Source: DATASD01 sp035478835 (GTDB lineage Bacteria; Patescibacteriota; Saccharimonadia; Saccharimonadales; UBA4665). From it: a DNA stretch of 64,000 bases. The notes beneath the pieces were generated by a model. The model was not told the DNA's origin. It did not search any database and worked only from the letters and a program-made list of their open reading frames with translations. The stretch lies in assembly GCA_035478835.1 (NCBI GenBank), contig DATIJH010000001.1, positions 1-64,000 of the forward strand, read 5' to 3'. The position numbers were made by a program, and so were the translations under genes. This document shows, piece by piece, positions 24,498-32,476 of this stretch (its first letter is position 1; each line of letters begins with the position of its first letter).

Positions 24498-25175
24498 ATG
24501 TTGCAAGTTACAGATCTAAAACGGACGTTTAAATCAGGCGACACGGTTGTAGAAGCCGTGGGCGGCGTAACGCTCGAGGTGCCAAGCGGGCAGTTTGCGT
24601 CGATCGTGGGCAAGAGCGGCTCGGGTAAAAGCACACTGCTCAGCCTGCTGGGCGCACTCGATAAACCCACAAGCGGCACCATAACGGTCGACGATCAGGA
24701 CATTACCAAGCTGCACGATAGCGCCTTGGTAAAATATCGCTGCCGCAAAATTGGCTTTGTGTTCCAAAGCTATAATTTGGTGCCCAACCTGACCGCGCTC
24801 GAAAACGTCATGCTGCCGATGGAATTCGCCAAAGTGCCTAAAAAGGAGCGACAGGAACGCGCCCGGAAACTGCTCGAGCAAGTCGGCCTGAGCGACGATC
24901 AAATGGCGCGCAAACCAGGCAAATTGAGCGGCGGCCAGCAGCAGCGTGTTTCGATCGCGCGGGCGCTTGCCAACCGGCCGAACCTCATCCTGGCCGACGA
25001 GCCAACCGGCAACCTCGACAGCCAAACCGGCAAGATGATTTTCGACCTTTTGCATGGGCTGGCGCGCAGCGAAAACACGACGGTTATTGTGGTGACGCAC
25101 GATCTTTCGATCGCCGGCAAAACCGACAAAACCTTCCGCCTGCAAGACGGCAGACTGACCGAAAAAACAGCGTAA
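24498..25175 (+). CDS. MacB/LolD-type ABC transporter ATPase
   Basis: 225 residues starting at ATG 24498 behind a GGAAGGA ribosome site. Walker A GKSGSGKS, Q-loop FVFQSYNLVPNLTALENV (the family-specific form), signature LSGGQQQRVSIARAL, Walker B LILADEPTGNLDS, H-loop VTHD. Part of the operon with the FtsX-like permease. Confidence 0.95.
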   Translation: MLQVTDLKRTFKSGDTVVEAVGGVTLEVPSGQFASIVGKSGSGKSTLLSLLGALDKPTSGTITVDDQDITKLHDSALVKYRCRKIGFVFQSYNLVPNLTALENVMLPMEFAKVPKKERQERARKLLEQVGLSDDQMARKPGKLSGGQQQRVSIARALANRPNLILADEPTGNLDSQTGKMIFDLLHGLARSENTTVIVVTHDLSIAGKTDKTFRLQDGRLTEKTA

Positions 25176-25195
25176 TTGCATAAAATAGTGCCGCG

Positions 25196-25228
25196 TTTCA
25201 GCTTCACTTAAAGTTTGCGCGCTACTAT
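25196..25228 (+). promoter_or_regulatory. CiaR-like box 4 and promoter (small RNA)
   Basis: TTTCAG (25196-25201), N5, CTTAAA (25207-25212), 10 bases, TACTAT (25223-25228). The repeat is less perfect than the others, but spacing is the same and the -10 context (CTACTATA) is identical to box 1. It starts 21 bases after the ATPase stop. Confidence 0.5.
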
Positions 25229-25234
25229 ACAAAT

Positions 25235-25275
25235 AATGTGCCTGGTCAACCTCCTACCGATCAGGCACATTTTTA
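25235..25275 (+). ncRNA. Predicted 41-nt hairpin sRNA with anti-Shine-Dalgarno loop
   Basis: Predicted from the box 4 promoter: the start at about 25235 is immediately followed by a 12-bp stem (25236-25247 with 25259-25270, one G-T pair) and T5. The 11-base loop AACCTCCTACC (25248-25258) exposes CCUCC, complementary to Shine-Dalgarno sequences such as the AGGAGG of the winged-helix gene. It could also simply be the terminator of the ABC operon; the private promoter and the loop sequence favour a regulatory RNA. Confidence 0.5.
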
Positions 25276-25326
25276 TGCTCGCCGGACACTGCTGCAATCT
25301 GTAATATTATGGTATAATATACAACT

Positions 25327-26025
25327 GTGAAAACACTGGGCGAGGCAACCACGCAGCGGCAAACAGCTTTAAACGGCATACAAAAAACCGTGCTGTTTTT
25401 ATTGTGCGCGTTTGACGCGTGGGCGATTCTGGAGAACGACCAGATTACGAATGCGCTCGCCGGCTTATTTTTTGGCGGGCAGGTGCCGGGCACAAAGATT
25501 GTACTCTCGCCAGATACTATGATTGATGGCGCGCTTGGTTTATCGCTGCTCGGCGTGGTGACCTTGGTGTGGCTTGGCGTGCGCCGCTGGCTGCACACAC
25601 GCGCGGCATTGCACGATGTCCTGCACACGAGGCCGCGAATCGTAGCGAGCGTGCTGCTACAGCAACTGACCGAGGCAGAGCCGCTGACTGACGCCCCAAA
25701 GCCATCGCCGAAACAGCATATCGTTTTGCCCAAGCTGCGTACTTCGCGGCTGCATGGCCCGCGCCTGATCCATGGATTATTGTTTATGGCGTATGTTATT
25801 TTTTGGGCATTAAGTGTGGCGGTTATGGCGCTGGCGCTCGGCATGCAGCGCGCAATTGAGTGGACTATGCAACGCTCAGCCGCGGCGTGGCGCTGGATGT
25901 CGCCGCACCTCTGGGCCTTTGATGGCTGGCTCGAACGCCGCACGCACCAAACGCTGGCCCACACCAAAAAGAAATTGCGCCAAAACGAAGCCGCTGCGGT
26001 TTTACTCGACTATTTTGCGCGGTAG
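25327..26025 (+). CDS. Hypothetical membrane protein, 232 residues
   Basis: GTG start at 25327, 8 bases after TATAAT (25313-25318), so a leaderless GTG gene. Hydrophobic segments near residues 18-35 (weak), 62-82 (GALGLSLLGVVTLVWLGV) and 148-172 (LIHGLLFMAYVIFWALSVAVMALAL), separated by a basic, proline-containing cytoplasmic loop; the C-terminus is a Lys/Arg/Glu helix. No family recognised. Overlaps the convergent kinase-like gene by 16 bases. Confidence 0.6.
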   Translation: MKTLGEATTQRQTALNGIQKTVLFLLCAFDAWAILENDQITNALAGLFFGGQVPGTKIVLSPDTMIDGALGLSLLGVVTLVWLGVRRWLHTRAALHDVLHTRPRIVASVLLQQLTEAEPLTDAPKPSPKQHIVLPKLRTSRLHGPRLIHGLLFMAYVIFWALSVAVMALALGMQRAIEWTMQRSAAAWRWMSPHLWAFDGWLERRTHQTLAHTKKKLRQNEAAAVLLDYFAR

Positions 26026-26768
26026 GTGTCGTAACGCCACTCACCATGCGGTTGGGCGTGGACTACGATATCCGCTTTACTGATCGCTGGTAAGGTGTAC
26101 GGGAAATGCTGATTGCGCTGGCGGAGCGCAAAATTGGCTGCGATGCGCTTTGGATCGGGTACGCCCCGTTCGACTTGATCGCGCGCGATGCGGTTTTGTA
26201 AGCGGTGGCGGTCGGCCAGATGCAAATAAATGGTCAGGTCCGGCGCGCCGATTTCGACGTCTCCCTCCACAACGAGTACGTCCAGCTTGCCAATGGCGCG
26301 CCGGTAATTTTCCTCGCCCACGTCTATGGCGCGGCCGCTTGCTGCGTCGTATGTGGGGACTTTTATAAAATGCTCGGCCGAGCGGTTTTTTCTGATGGCG
26401 TTGATTTTATGATGGAGGTGAGCGAAGTCGTATTTGCCGCGCGGGTCGCGAACGAGCTCGCCTTCAAAATGCTGCCAGCGCCAGGTACGGTCGCCGAGCA
26501 CGTAATCGTCGGTGCTGATAGTCTCGGCGGCCAGACCCTGTGCTTGCAGGCATGCAATAAGCCGCCGGGCAAGGGTGGACTTGCCGCCGCCCGCGCCGCC
26601 AACAATCGAAACGACGCGCGCTTCGCCATCTGAATGCGGCCAGATTGTGCTCGCCAAAAAGGCCAGGAGTTCTGCCTGGCTGAGGCCGTGCGCATCTTTG
26701 CGAAAAGCTTCGCGGAGCAGCGGGCGCACGTATTCGTCACTGTCAACAATAGTGTGAACTAGGGGCAT
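26010..26768 (-). CDS. Uridine kinase/phosphoribulokinase-like P-loop protein
   Basis: 252 residues from the ATG at 26768; a further in-frame extension upstream has no homology-like features. Walker A GGAGGGKST (residue ~46), STDDY (the base/metal motif D-D-Y/F typical of the uridine kinase family), the DRTWRWQHFEGE and YDFAHLHH segments, and VEGDV (Walker B-like). The family phosphorylates uridine, pantothenate or ribulose phosphate, or acts as fructose kinase; the exact substrate is unknown. Confidence 0.75.
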   Translation of the reverse strand: MPLVHTIVDSDEYVRPLLREAFRKDAHGLSQAELLAFLASTIWPHSDGEARVVSIVGGAGGGKSTLARRLIACLQAQGLAAETISTDDYVLGDRTWRWQHFEGELVRDPRGKYDFAHLHHKINAIRKNRSAEHFIKVPTYDAASGRAIDVGEENYRRAIGKLDVLVVEGDVEIGAPDLTIYLHLADRHRLQNRIARDQVERGVPDPKRIAANFALRQRNQHFPYTLPAISKADIVVHAQPHGEWRYDTYRAK

Positions 26769-26910
26769 AACGATAGCTTGGATTAAGTTGGTATTAGGAC
26801 GGTTTGGACAAACGGTGACGACGCAGGTGTCGCCAAGCCGGCAACGTGCGTACCATATAAGTATACTGCACATGTTTTATTTTTAAACCGCACTTTTACC
26901 TTCCAAAAGT

Positions 26911-27639
26911 TTAGGCCGCGGGCTTGTAAAGCTCCGGCGGCAGCTCGATATTCCGTATGATCGACGGTTTTGCCTCGACGTGGTGCATATCCATTGGAAC
27001 GGTCTGGCTGATGTGGGCAAAGTAATCGGATGTTCCGGCCATGCGCCAGTGGGCGCCGATTTCAAACTCGTTGTCCCGGAAGAGTTCAACAACATCCGGG
27101 TTGGCGCTGAGGATCGCTGCGAACAACGGCGTGCGGCCAATTGCCTCCTCCGGAATAACGCGGTAGTCGTGCATAATCATGGGGGAATCGAGCGCGTTAA
27201 AGTCGCCATCAAGGCCAAACAAGTGCCCCGGCGCTCCCCATTTTTCTGGCGGATCCTCTGGGTCGCCAAGGATATGCGGCCGGTAAACGTTGTTGCGGTT
27301 ACGCTTCATAAGTATGCGGTCGTCGGCACAATCCTCGGGGCCAAGGCCAGTAACCATGCGGTGCATCGGAAAGCGAAGGTACCGCAGGCCGTCGAAAACA
27401 TTGTTATAAATGCCTACAGCGTCGCGGTGCACGATGGCTTGGCCTTGCACGAGCCGCGTCATGGGCTCGCCGGTGGGGTTGCCGGCTTCGTCCATGTCGT
27501 AATTCCAGTGTACAACCGGGATGACGCGCAAATAAGGGCGCATGATTTCGTGCGCCCAGCGCATCCGCGGATGTTCGATATTGCTGCCGTCGAGCGCTTC
27601 GGCAGTAGTAAGGTCACTGTAAATTTCGGGCTTCGTCAT
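26911..27639 (-). CDS. Putative M15-like zinc peptidase
   Basis: 242 residues, no membrane segment. The stretch APGHLFGLDGDFN (residues ~138-150) matches the M15 zinc pattern SxHxxGxAxD at H, G and D, and the later segment EIGAHWRM matches the ExxHWR end motif that carries the third ligand. M15 enzymes (VanY, VanX, Ply500) cut D-Ala-containing wall peptides. There is no signal peptide, so it would act inside or need another export route. A promoter with TATAAT and an AGGAG ribosome site precede it on the minus strand. Family call is an inference from three motifs. Confidence 0.5.
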   Translation of the reverse strand: MTKPEIYSDLTTAEALDGSNIEHPRMRWAHEIMRPYLRVIPVVHWNYDMDEAGNPTGEPMTRLVQGQAIVHRDAVGIYNNVFDGLRYLRFPMHRMVTGLGPEDCADDRILMKRNRNNVYRPHILGDPEDPPEKWGAPGHLFGLDGDFNALDSPMIMHDYRVIPEEAIGRTPLFAAILSANPDVVELFRDNEFEIGAHWRMAGTSDYFAHISQTVPMDMHHVEAKPSIIRNIELPPELYKPAA

Positions 27640-27724
27640 GACACTCCTGTTGGATTACGCGCTTTAAACACCAAAAATTGATTATACCCTATGCGTGCCG
27701 GCCACCTATGAAAAATGCCACAGT

Positions 27725-29533
27725 CTACACAGCCGCATCGGCAAGCAAGTTCGTGACACTGCGCTGTGCCGAGGCCAGGCGCTTGGTTTGCCCGCCATCA
27801 TATCTGTCATGCGGATTTTGGCGCTTGGCGAGCAGCAACCGCGAGGTGCCAAAATTGTGTGCCGGCTTGTACTGGCCGAGCGCTTTTTCTGAGATCGAAA
27901 GCGTGCCGTAATCGACACTAATGTTGTTGCTGATGTCAGAGATGCGCCCGCTAAAGATACCGGGAATGTATGCGCCCTCGCCGCTCATTGTCCATATGTT
28001 GAAGTCCCAGCCGCGCTGGGTGTTCTCGTGGTTTCGGCGTTGTCGCGGCGAACTCGGCAGTACAATGTAGCTTTGCGCGACGGTGTCCGTTCCCAGCAAT
28101 ATCACAGTGATCTCTTGTATGAGCCGTGTAAGTTCACTGGCTTCGGCGGATTTTTTATCGAGCACATCATATTGGTCGAGCATAGCCTGCAAAAGGTCGG
28201 CAGCGGCGTCGCAAAATGTATGAATGTGGGCCTCGCCGACGTCCTCGGTTGCAATTGCGCGGTACAGGGGCGCGGCGATCGAGGCAAAATACGCCTCGAA
28301 CGCTTGGGCGCTCCCCGGCGCAAACTCCTGCGCCGCCTGAGCCAGCAGATCCTCGGCGCGGTCAAAGCTGCCGAGTAGCGCATTAAGATTGCCAGCGTGC
28401 TGCGCCTCAAAACTGAGTGCGGACTCTAGGTGCATCCAGCCAAGCAAGTATGCTTCGTGCGGCCCTAAAGCGTCCTCGGCATATTTCATTTCCAGCTGGG
28501 ACATTGCCGTGTCGAGCGCGCCGCCATGCGAGCGGTGACAGGGATCGGCGAATGGCGGCAGCGTGCGGTACCAATCCACGGCTTGCTCGGGCGGAATATT
28601 CGCGATCTTCTGTTCGGCGAACTTGTAGCCGCGGACCCGTCCTAACTCGTCGCCGATAATTAGTTCTGCAAGATCGGCCACCTTTTGCATGTGGTCGTAC
28701 CCTTTTTGCTGCCGCTCTGTGATGACGGCATCAGGATGGAATTTTCGTTTTTGGATAGACTCTTCTGATAATATTGCGGCCTCAAGCGTACCTCGACCAT
28801 GCGGTGTCGGAAACGTAGTGTTCGCAAAGATAGGGGGTGGCAATACAAGGTAGCCAGGAGGGCCGTTTACTGCAAAACGGACGGGGTATGTCTTGCCCTG
28901 GTCGCAGTCATGAACGGCAGCGTGCCAGCAATCGTAAGGCGATGAACCGAAGGCAAAAGCGTGGCGGTCGGCACTTGGCAGCACGGCATAATCGGTGAGC
29001 GCAAATGTCGCCGTAAGCATCATAGAACCGAGAATAGTATTGAGTGCGGGCACGTCCCGAAACCCGCCCGCGCCGCGGTAATACTCAAGCGCCATAGATG
29101 CGGCTTTGGCTTGGCCGCTGAGGAATGTCACTCCTGCCTTCGCATTGCTCGTGCCAGTTAGAATGGCGCGAAAAGTAGGCAGGCTGGCACGCGCGAGGGT
29201 AGCCGAGGCAGCACGTAGGGGGTGTCCGGTTTGGATTGTTCGCAGAAAGAAGTTATCAGCTTGGGTGATGTCCGCCCGAATGGCGTCAACAGACGCCTGC
29301 GGTATCACATACCCTGGCCCGCCATGCTCCATGGAAAAGCCATAGGCCCGCTCGACATACAACCACGCCTGCGCAGCGCTTTCTTCTGGCCCTAACTTTA
29401 CGGCGCCGCAGTCATTAATCCACTCGTTGAGCGCCTCGACTTCCAGTTCGCCAAAGCCTGGCACGGCCCCTACGCTCATATAATCGCGCAAGGCAAAGCG
29501 GGCGGTCCGTTCGGGAGTTAATAATTCGCTCAC
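27725..29533 (-). CDS. Hypothetical protein, 602 residues
   Basis: Starts at GTG 29533 (peptide MSELLTPERTARF); TATATT/TATTAT lies 4-6 bases upstream, so a leaderless GTG start is likely, and the open frame further upstream is antisense to the neighbour. Soluble, Ala/Leu/Glu-rich helices throughout, with the helical repeat-like segment AYLLGWMHLESALSFEAQHAG...LLAQAA around residue 360. This segment resembles one in the divergent gene at 29621. No family recognised; helical repeats of TPR type are possible. Confidence 0.55.
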   Translation of the reverse strand: MSELLTPERTARFALRDYMSVGAVPGFGELEVEALNEWINDCGAVKLGPEESAAQAWLYVERAYGFSMEHGGPGYVIPQASVDAIRADITQADNFFLRTIQTGHPLRAASATLARASLPTFRAILTGTSNAKAGVTFLSGQAKAASMALEYYRGAGGFRDVPALNTILGSMMLTATFALTDYAVLPSADRHAFAFGSSPYDCWHAAVHDCDQGKTYPVRFAVNGPPGYLVLPPPIFANTTFPTPHGRGTLEAAILSEESIQKRKFHPDAVITERQQKGYDHMQKVADLAELIIGDELGRVRGYKFAEQKIANIPPEQAVDWYRTLPPFADPCHRSHGGALDTAMSQLEMKYAEDALGPHEAYLLGWMHLESALSFEAQHAGNLNALLGSFDRAEDLLAQAAQEFAPGSAQAFEAYFASIAAPLYRAIATEDVGEAHIHTFCDAAADLLQAMLDQYDVLDKKSAEASELTRLIQEITVILLGTDTVAQSYIVLPSSPRQRRNHENTQRGWDFNIWTMSGEGAYIPGIFSGRISDISNNISVDYGTLSISEKALGQYKPAHNFGTSRLLLAKRQNPHDRYDGGQTKRLASAQRSVTNLLADAAV

Positions 29534-29620
29534 CAGGATAATATACCAAACCATGCCCCCTGCTTGTGCATGCAAAAAGAGTACGTTATAAATATCACAT
29601 ATGCCGAGGTTTTTATAGCC

Positions 29621-30664
29621 ATGGAAACGCCTCCTAAGCCTGGTCCGCCAAGGCAGGCCTCTGCCCGGCCGGCCGAAAAACTGTCGATACTCGAAAATAT
29701 TTTTGGATTTCGGGATCCGGCATTCCGGGCGTACATGACAGCGCAGCGTCCTACCCCGCTCCTGCTCCGGTATTGGGGTGATGTGATGGCCGAGAGCAAC
29801 CACGGGCTCGTGTTATATAGCGCGGGCTGGGCGGCCGCAGAGTTGGTGATTCACCGGACTAAAGTGCGATCCGATCCTGACGCACAGAGGCGAAACCTGG
29901 ATGAGCGGCGGACAACCCTTAAACAAGCAAAAGAGCGTTGGCTGCGAGCCGCGGAAGTGCTCCCCAGTCTGCGCCGCGCTCAACCAACAGAAAAAAGGGT
30001 AGCCCAAATAGGACACGTAGAACTACAGCTCGCCCAAGCGCTCGCCCACACGCCGAGTATGGAAGTTATTGCGGCGCAAATGTGCAACGCGTCTTTTGAC
30101 TGTCAGACGCGCGAAGAGCGATTGCAAAAGACGCACGAGAATTCGGTAGAGTTGGCCAAGTTCTTGCTTTCATTCGACCTGTCCGACCCGTCCGAAAGGG
30201 AAGGCCGAATAGGGAAACTTAGCATTATGAGCGGGGTGCTGTGCGGACTTGTCGGCCAGTTTGATGATAATCCCCGGAAGTACGTCTTTATGCCTGCATC
30301 CTTCCGCCGCGCCCATCATAAACTTCCTTTTGTCCGGGCGGATTGCCTTGCCGTCCCACTGGGTCGACGGTTTGGCAGCATGGGCATGCAAGTGCGTACG
30401 GCAGCGAAGCGCCAAGGAGGGCCTGACGCGAGCGGCCAGTCTCTGGTAGTGGAAGCTTCGCGCGACCTTGTCATCCCGGGTATGACGCTTTCGGAGACGC
30501 TGCGAAGCTATGTAGATATGGCCGAAGGCCGCCCTAAGCCCGACGCCGAACCGAGTTTTGCCGCGCTCGGCCGCGTATTAACCATGCAGGTTGGTGAGCT
30601 TTCCGAGATGAGAAGGGCGGCCGAAGCTAACGCGCTCCAGGCAGCTGCGTCCGGCGAAAGTTAG
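29621..30664 (+). CDS. Hypothetical protein, 347 residues
   Basis: ATG 29621 chosen: TATAAA at 29588-29593 gives a short leader with a weak CCGAGG site, while the upstream Met at 29564 lies in the promoter region. Helix-rich and soluble; LYSAGWAAAELVIHRTK...LKQAKERWLRAAEVLP (residues ~65-120) resembles the repeat-like segment of the divergent 602-residue gene. Otherwise unknown. The last 4 bases overlap the convergent gene. Confidence 0.5.
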   Translation: METPPKPGPPRQASARPAEKLSILENIFGFRDPAFRAYMTAQRPTPLLLRYWGDVMAESNHGLVLYSAGWAAAELVIHRTKVRSDPDAQRRNLDERRTTLKQAKERWLRAAEVLPSLRRAQPTEKRVAQIGHVELQLAQALAHTPSMEVIAAQMCNASFDCQTREERLQKTHENSVELAKFLLSFDLSDPSEREGRIGKLSIMSGVLCGLVGQFDDNPRKYVFMPASFRRAHHKLPFVRADCLAVPLGRRFGSMGMQVRTAAKRQGGPDASGQSLVVEASRDLVIPGMTLSETLRSYVDMAEGRPKPDAEPSFAALGRVLTMQVGELSEMRRAAEANALQAAASGES

Positions 30665-31494
30665 GCCTGCTCCGGCACGAAGTTAAATTCGAAAGCAGTT
30701 TGCAGGCTGGTGGCACTAATTGAGCCCAGCTGCGCCGCCGTGTCGAAAGCGTTCCCAAAGCCAGTAGTTAAGCCTGCATTCATATCCTTGGGCACGCCCG
30801 ACCTGCTCGGCCCAAAACTGTGGGTGTCATAGTCTTGCCGATAAGATGGCCGCGGAAGCAGCGGCGGACGGTACGGCTGCACCTCGTACCCCGTAATTTG
30901 ATACGTGTCGCCGCGGACGTTCGGCCCCACCGTTTCCAGTAAGTCATCCATAGTTTTTGGTAAAACCACAATGCGCTGCTCGGTCCAGGTGTTATCGCCC
31001 AAGCGGTTGTGGGCTTTCGAAAAGAGGCCCCGGCTGCGGGCGGGGTCAAATCCCAGTTCGTCGAACAAACCTATCTGATCGGCCCAACGCGCTTCATCGA
31101 GCTCCGTATTTTTGATGCCCTGTAGGTTCAGCAACACCTCGCGCATGCTGCCTATCTTCTGCGTCGTGAGGAGCGGCTCGCCTGGGTAGGTGCCGATGCG
31201 CGCCGTCGCGGCCAAGTTCTTTTTGCCAGCCTGGCCTATAAAAAATCCGATTTGCGACGGCCTGTCGCCGGGCAACGCTACTTGCAATGTTTTGCCATGT
31301 TGCTGAAAAGGGACGTGTTCGGCGTCGTCGCCATCGGCCACACGTGCGACAGCTAATTGCATAACTGCCTCGGTTATCGGGTGTTTGCAGATCGCGATGC
31401 CGCGTTCGTCCACCGAAACGTATTGCGATAGTCTGGCGCGCTCCCCAGCCTCATCTGGTGTGGTAATAAGTTCAGTTTTGGCGAAGTTGCTCAT
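30661..31494 (-). CDS. Hypothetical protein, 277 residues
   Basis: Soluble. An N-terminal half with beta-rich segments (QIGFFIGQAGKKNLAATARIG) and a C-terminal proline/tyrosine-rich, low-complexity tail (PYRPPLLPRPSYRQ) ending in Gly/Ser/Thr-rich sequence. No recognised catalytic motif. Stop overlaps the neighbouring convergent gene by 4 bases. Confidence 0.5.
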   Translation of the reverse strand: MSNFAKTELITTPDEAGERARLSQYVSVDERGIAICKHPITEAVMQLAVARVADGDDAEHVPFQQHGKTLQVALPGDRPSQIGFFIGQAGKKNLAATARIGTYPGEPLLTTQKIGSMREVLLNLQGIKNTELDEARWADQIGLFDELGFDPARSRGLFSKAHNRLGDNTWTEQRIVVLPKTMDDLLETVGPNVRGDTYQITGYEVQPYRPPLLPRPSYRQDYDTHSFGPSRSGVPKDMNAGLTTGFGNAFDTAAQLGSISATSLQTAFEFNFVPEQA

Positions 31495-31590
31495 GCCCGC
31501 AAATTATATTGCGAATAGCCGAAATGTCAATGCAGCTATGCAAGAAGTATCTATAACGCCAGGGCAGAGCCGCTATCATGTACTGAAATA

Positions 31591-31619
31591 TTGTAAAAAT
31601 AGAGCCTTTATGCCATAAT
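31591..31619 (+). promoter_or_regulatory. Promoter of the HExxH gene
   Basis: TTGTAA (31591-31596), 17-base spacer, CATAAT (31614-31619). The predicted RNA start at 31626 is exactly the A of an in-frame ATG; the earlier ATG at 31620 would not be transcribed. Confidence 0.65.
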
Positions 31620-31625
31620 ATGCTT

Positions 31626-32246
31626 ATGAGTATTTTTCGCAGGGGTCGTCGGTTTTTAGATGGTGAGCCAGATTTATGGCCAGCCTCCAAGGAATTCTTA
31701 CCGAATAAGGCGGCTATAGATACCCCTGGCAAGCGAGGCGCGGAGCAAAGGCGCAAGGAGCTGATTGACAAACTCTTCGAATATGCTGCACAGGGACAAA
31801 CCAGATTTTTTGTTACGCCTCCGGAAGATGTCCGAATTGTAGAGGATAGCTTTCATGACATTTGGGGCTTTGGGCTGCAGGACGATGGCAGCACGTCGAT
31901 ACAAGTGCCGCGTCATGTTGTTGCGCGGCGGTCAGAATTGGGGCAAGCGATTCAATTTCGTCGCAAAGTACCTGCGTTCCTCATTCTCGGCTCAATGGCA
32001 CATGAGCTTGCGCATCGTGATAGGGCTGTGCGTGATCCAGAGCGCTACAAGGCAATATTCGACGGATTTCGAGCAGATAACCGCCATGAAGTTGACCTTT
32101 CCCGCGTCCGGCACGAAGAAATAGCAACAGATGTTGAGGCATATGCAATTTTGCAAACAGAGGGCATTCCCCTTACCCCTCACGACTATATCGCAACTAT
32201 TCCGCAGCAACCTGATTATCATCAAGAGCTCGCGGACCTGCTGTAG
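31626..32246 (+). CDS. Putative HExxH metallopeptidase
   Basis: 206 residues starting MSIFRRGRR. Zinc motif HELAH (in GSMAHELAHRDRA, residue ~125) with a likely third ligand in the HEEIATDVEAY segment about 35 residues on, the spacing of gluzincins. No membrane helix or signal peptide. The family is unclear; it differs from the ImmA-like protein at 553 in length and surroundings. Leaderless from the promoter at 31591. Confidence 0.6.
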   Translation: MSIFRRGRRFLDGEPDLWPASKEFLPNKAAIDTPGKRGAEQRRKELIDKLFEYAAQGQTRFFVTPPEDVRIVEDSFHDIWGFGLQDDGSTSIQVPRHVVARRSELGQAIQFRRKVPAFLILGSMAHELAHRDRAVRDPERYKAIFDGFRADNRHEVDLSRVRHEEIATDVEAYAILQTEGIPLTPHDYIATIPQQPDYHQELADLL

Positions 32247-32260
32247 GCTTCGTTCTATAT

Positions 32261-32284
32261 AAAAAATAGCGCCCGAAAGCGCTA
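32261..32284 (-). terminator. Terminator of tRNA-Met
   Basis: Stem TAGCGC/GCGCTA (32267-32272 with 32279-32284), loop of 6; on the minus strand it is followed by six T. Its orientation fits the tRNA gene at 32297. Confidence 0.7.
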
Positions 32285-32296
32285 AAAATCCTCTTG

Positions 32297-32373
32297 TGGT
32301 AGCGGCGAGTGGACTTGAACCACTGACCCCAGGCTTATGAGTCCTGTGCTCTAACCAGCTGAGCTACGCCGCC
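32297..32373 (-). tRNA. Elongator tRNA-Met (anticodon CAU)
   Basis: 77 bases including CCA. Acceptor GGCGGCG pairs with CGCCGCT (G1-T72 wobble), D-arm GCTCAGCTGGTTAGAGC, loop CTCATAA, variable region GGGGTC, T-arm with TTCAAGT. The layout follows bacterial elongator tRNA-Met. The top pair of the anticodon stem is A31 opposite G39 (usually A-U), a mismatch next to the loop. Confidence 0.88.
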
Positions 32374-32476
32374 ATGGTGTTTCGACGTTGCACTCAATCG
32401 GTGCAACATGCTTAACAGATACAAAATATACCACGTTTCGCTGCTGTTGGCTAGTGGGTTCGATGCCCGCGCGGCG

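Noticed and set aside
29564..29620. Upstream Met start for the 347-residue gene
   Set aside because: It lies upstream of the TATAAA box and opposite the divergent promoter, so it would not be transcribed from it.
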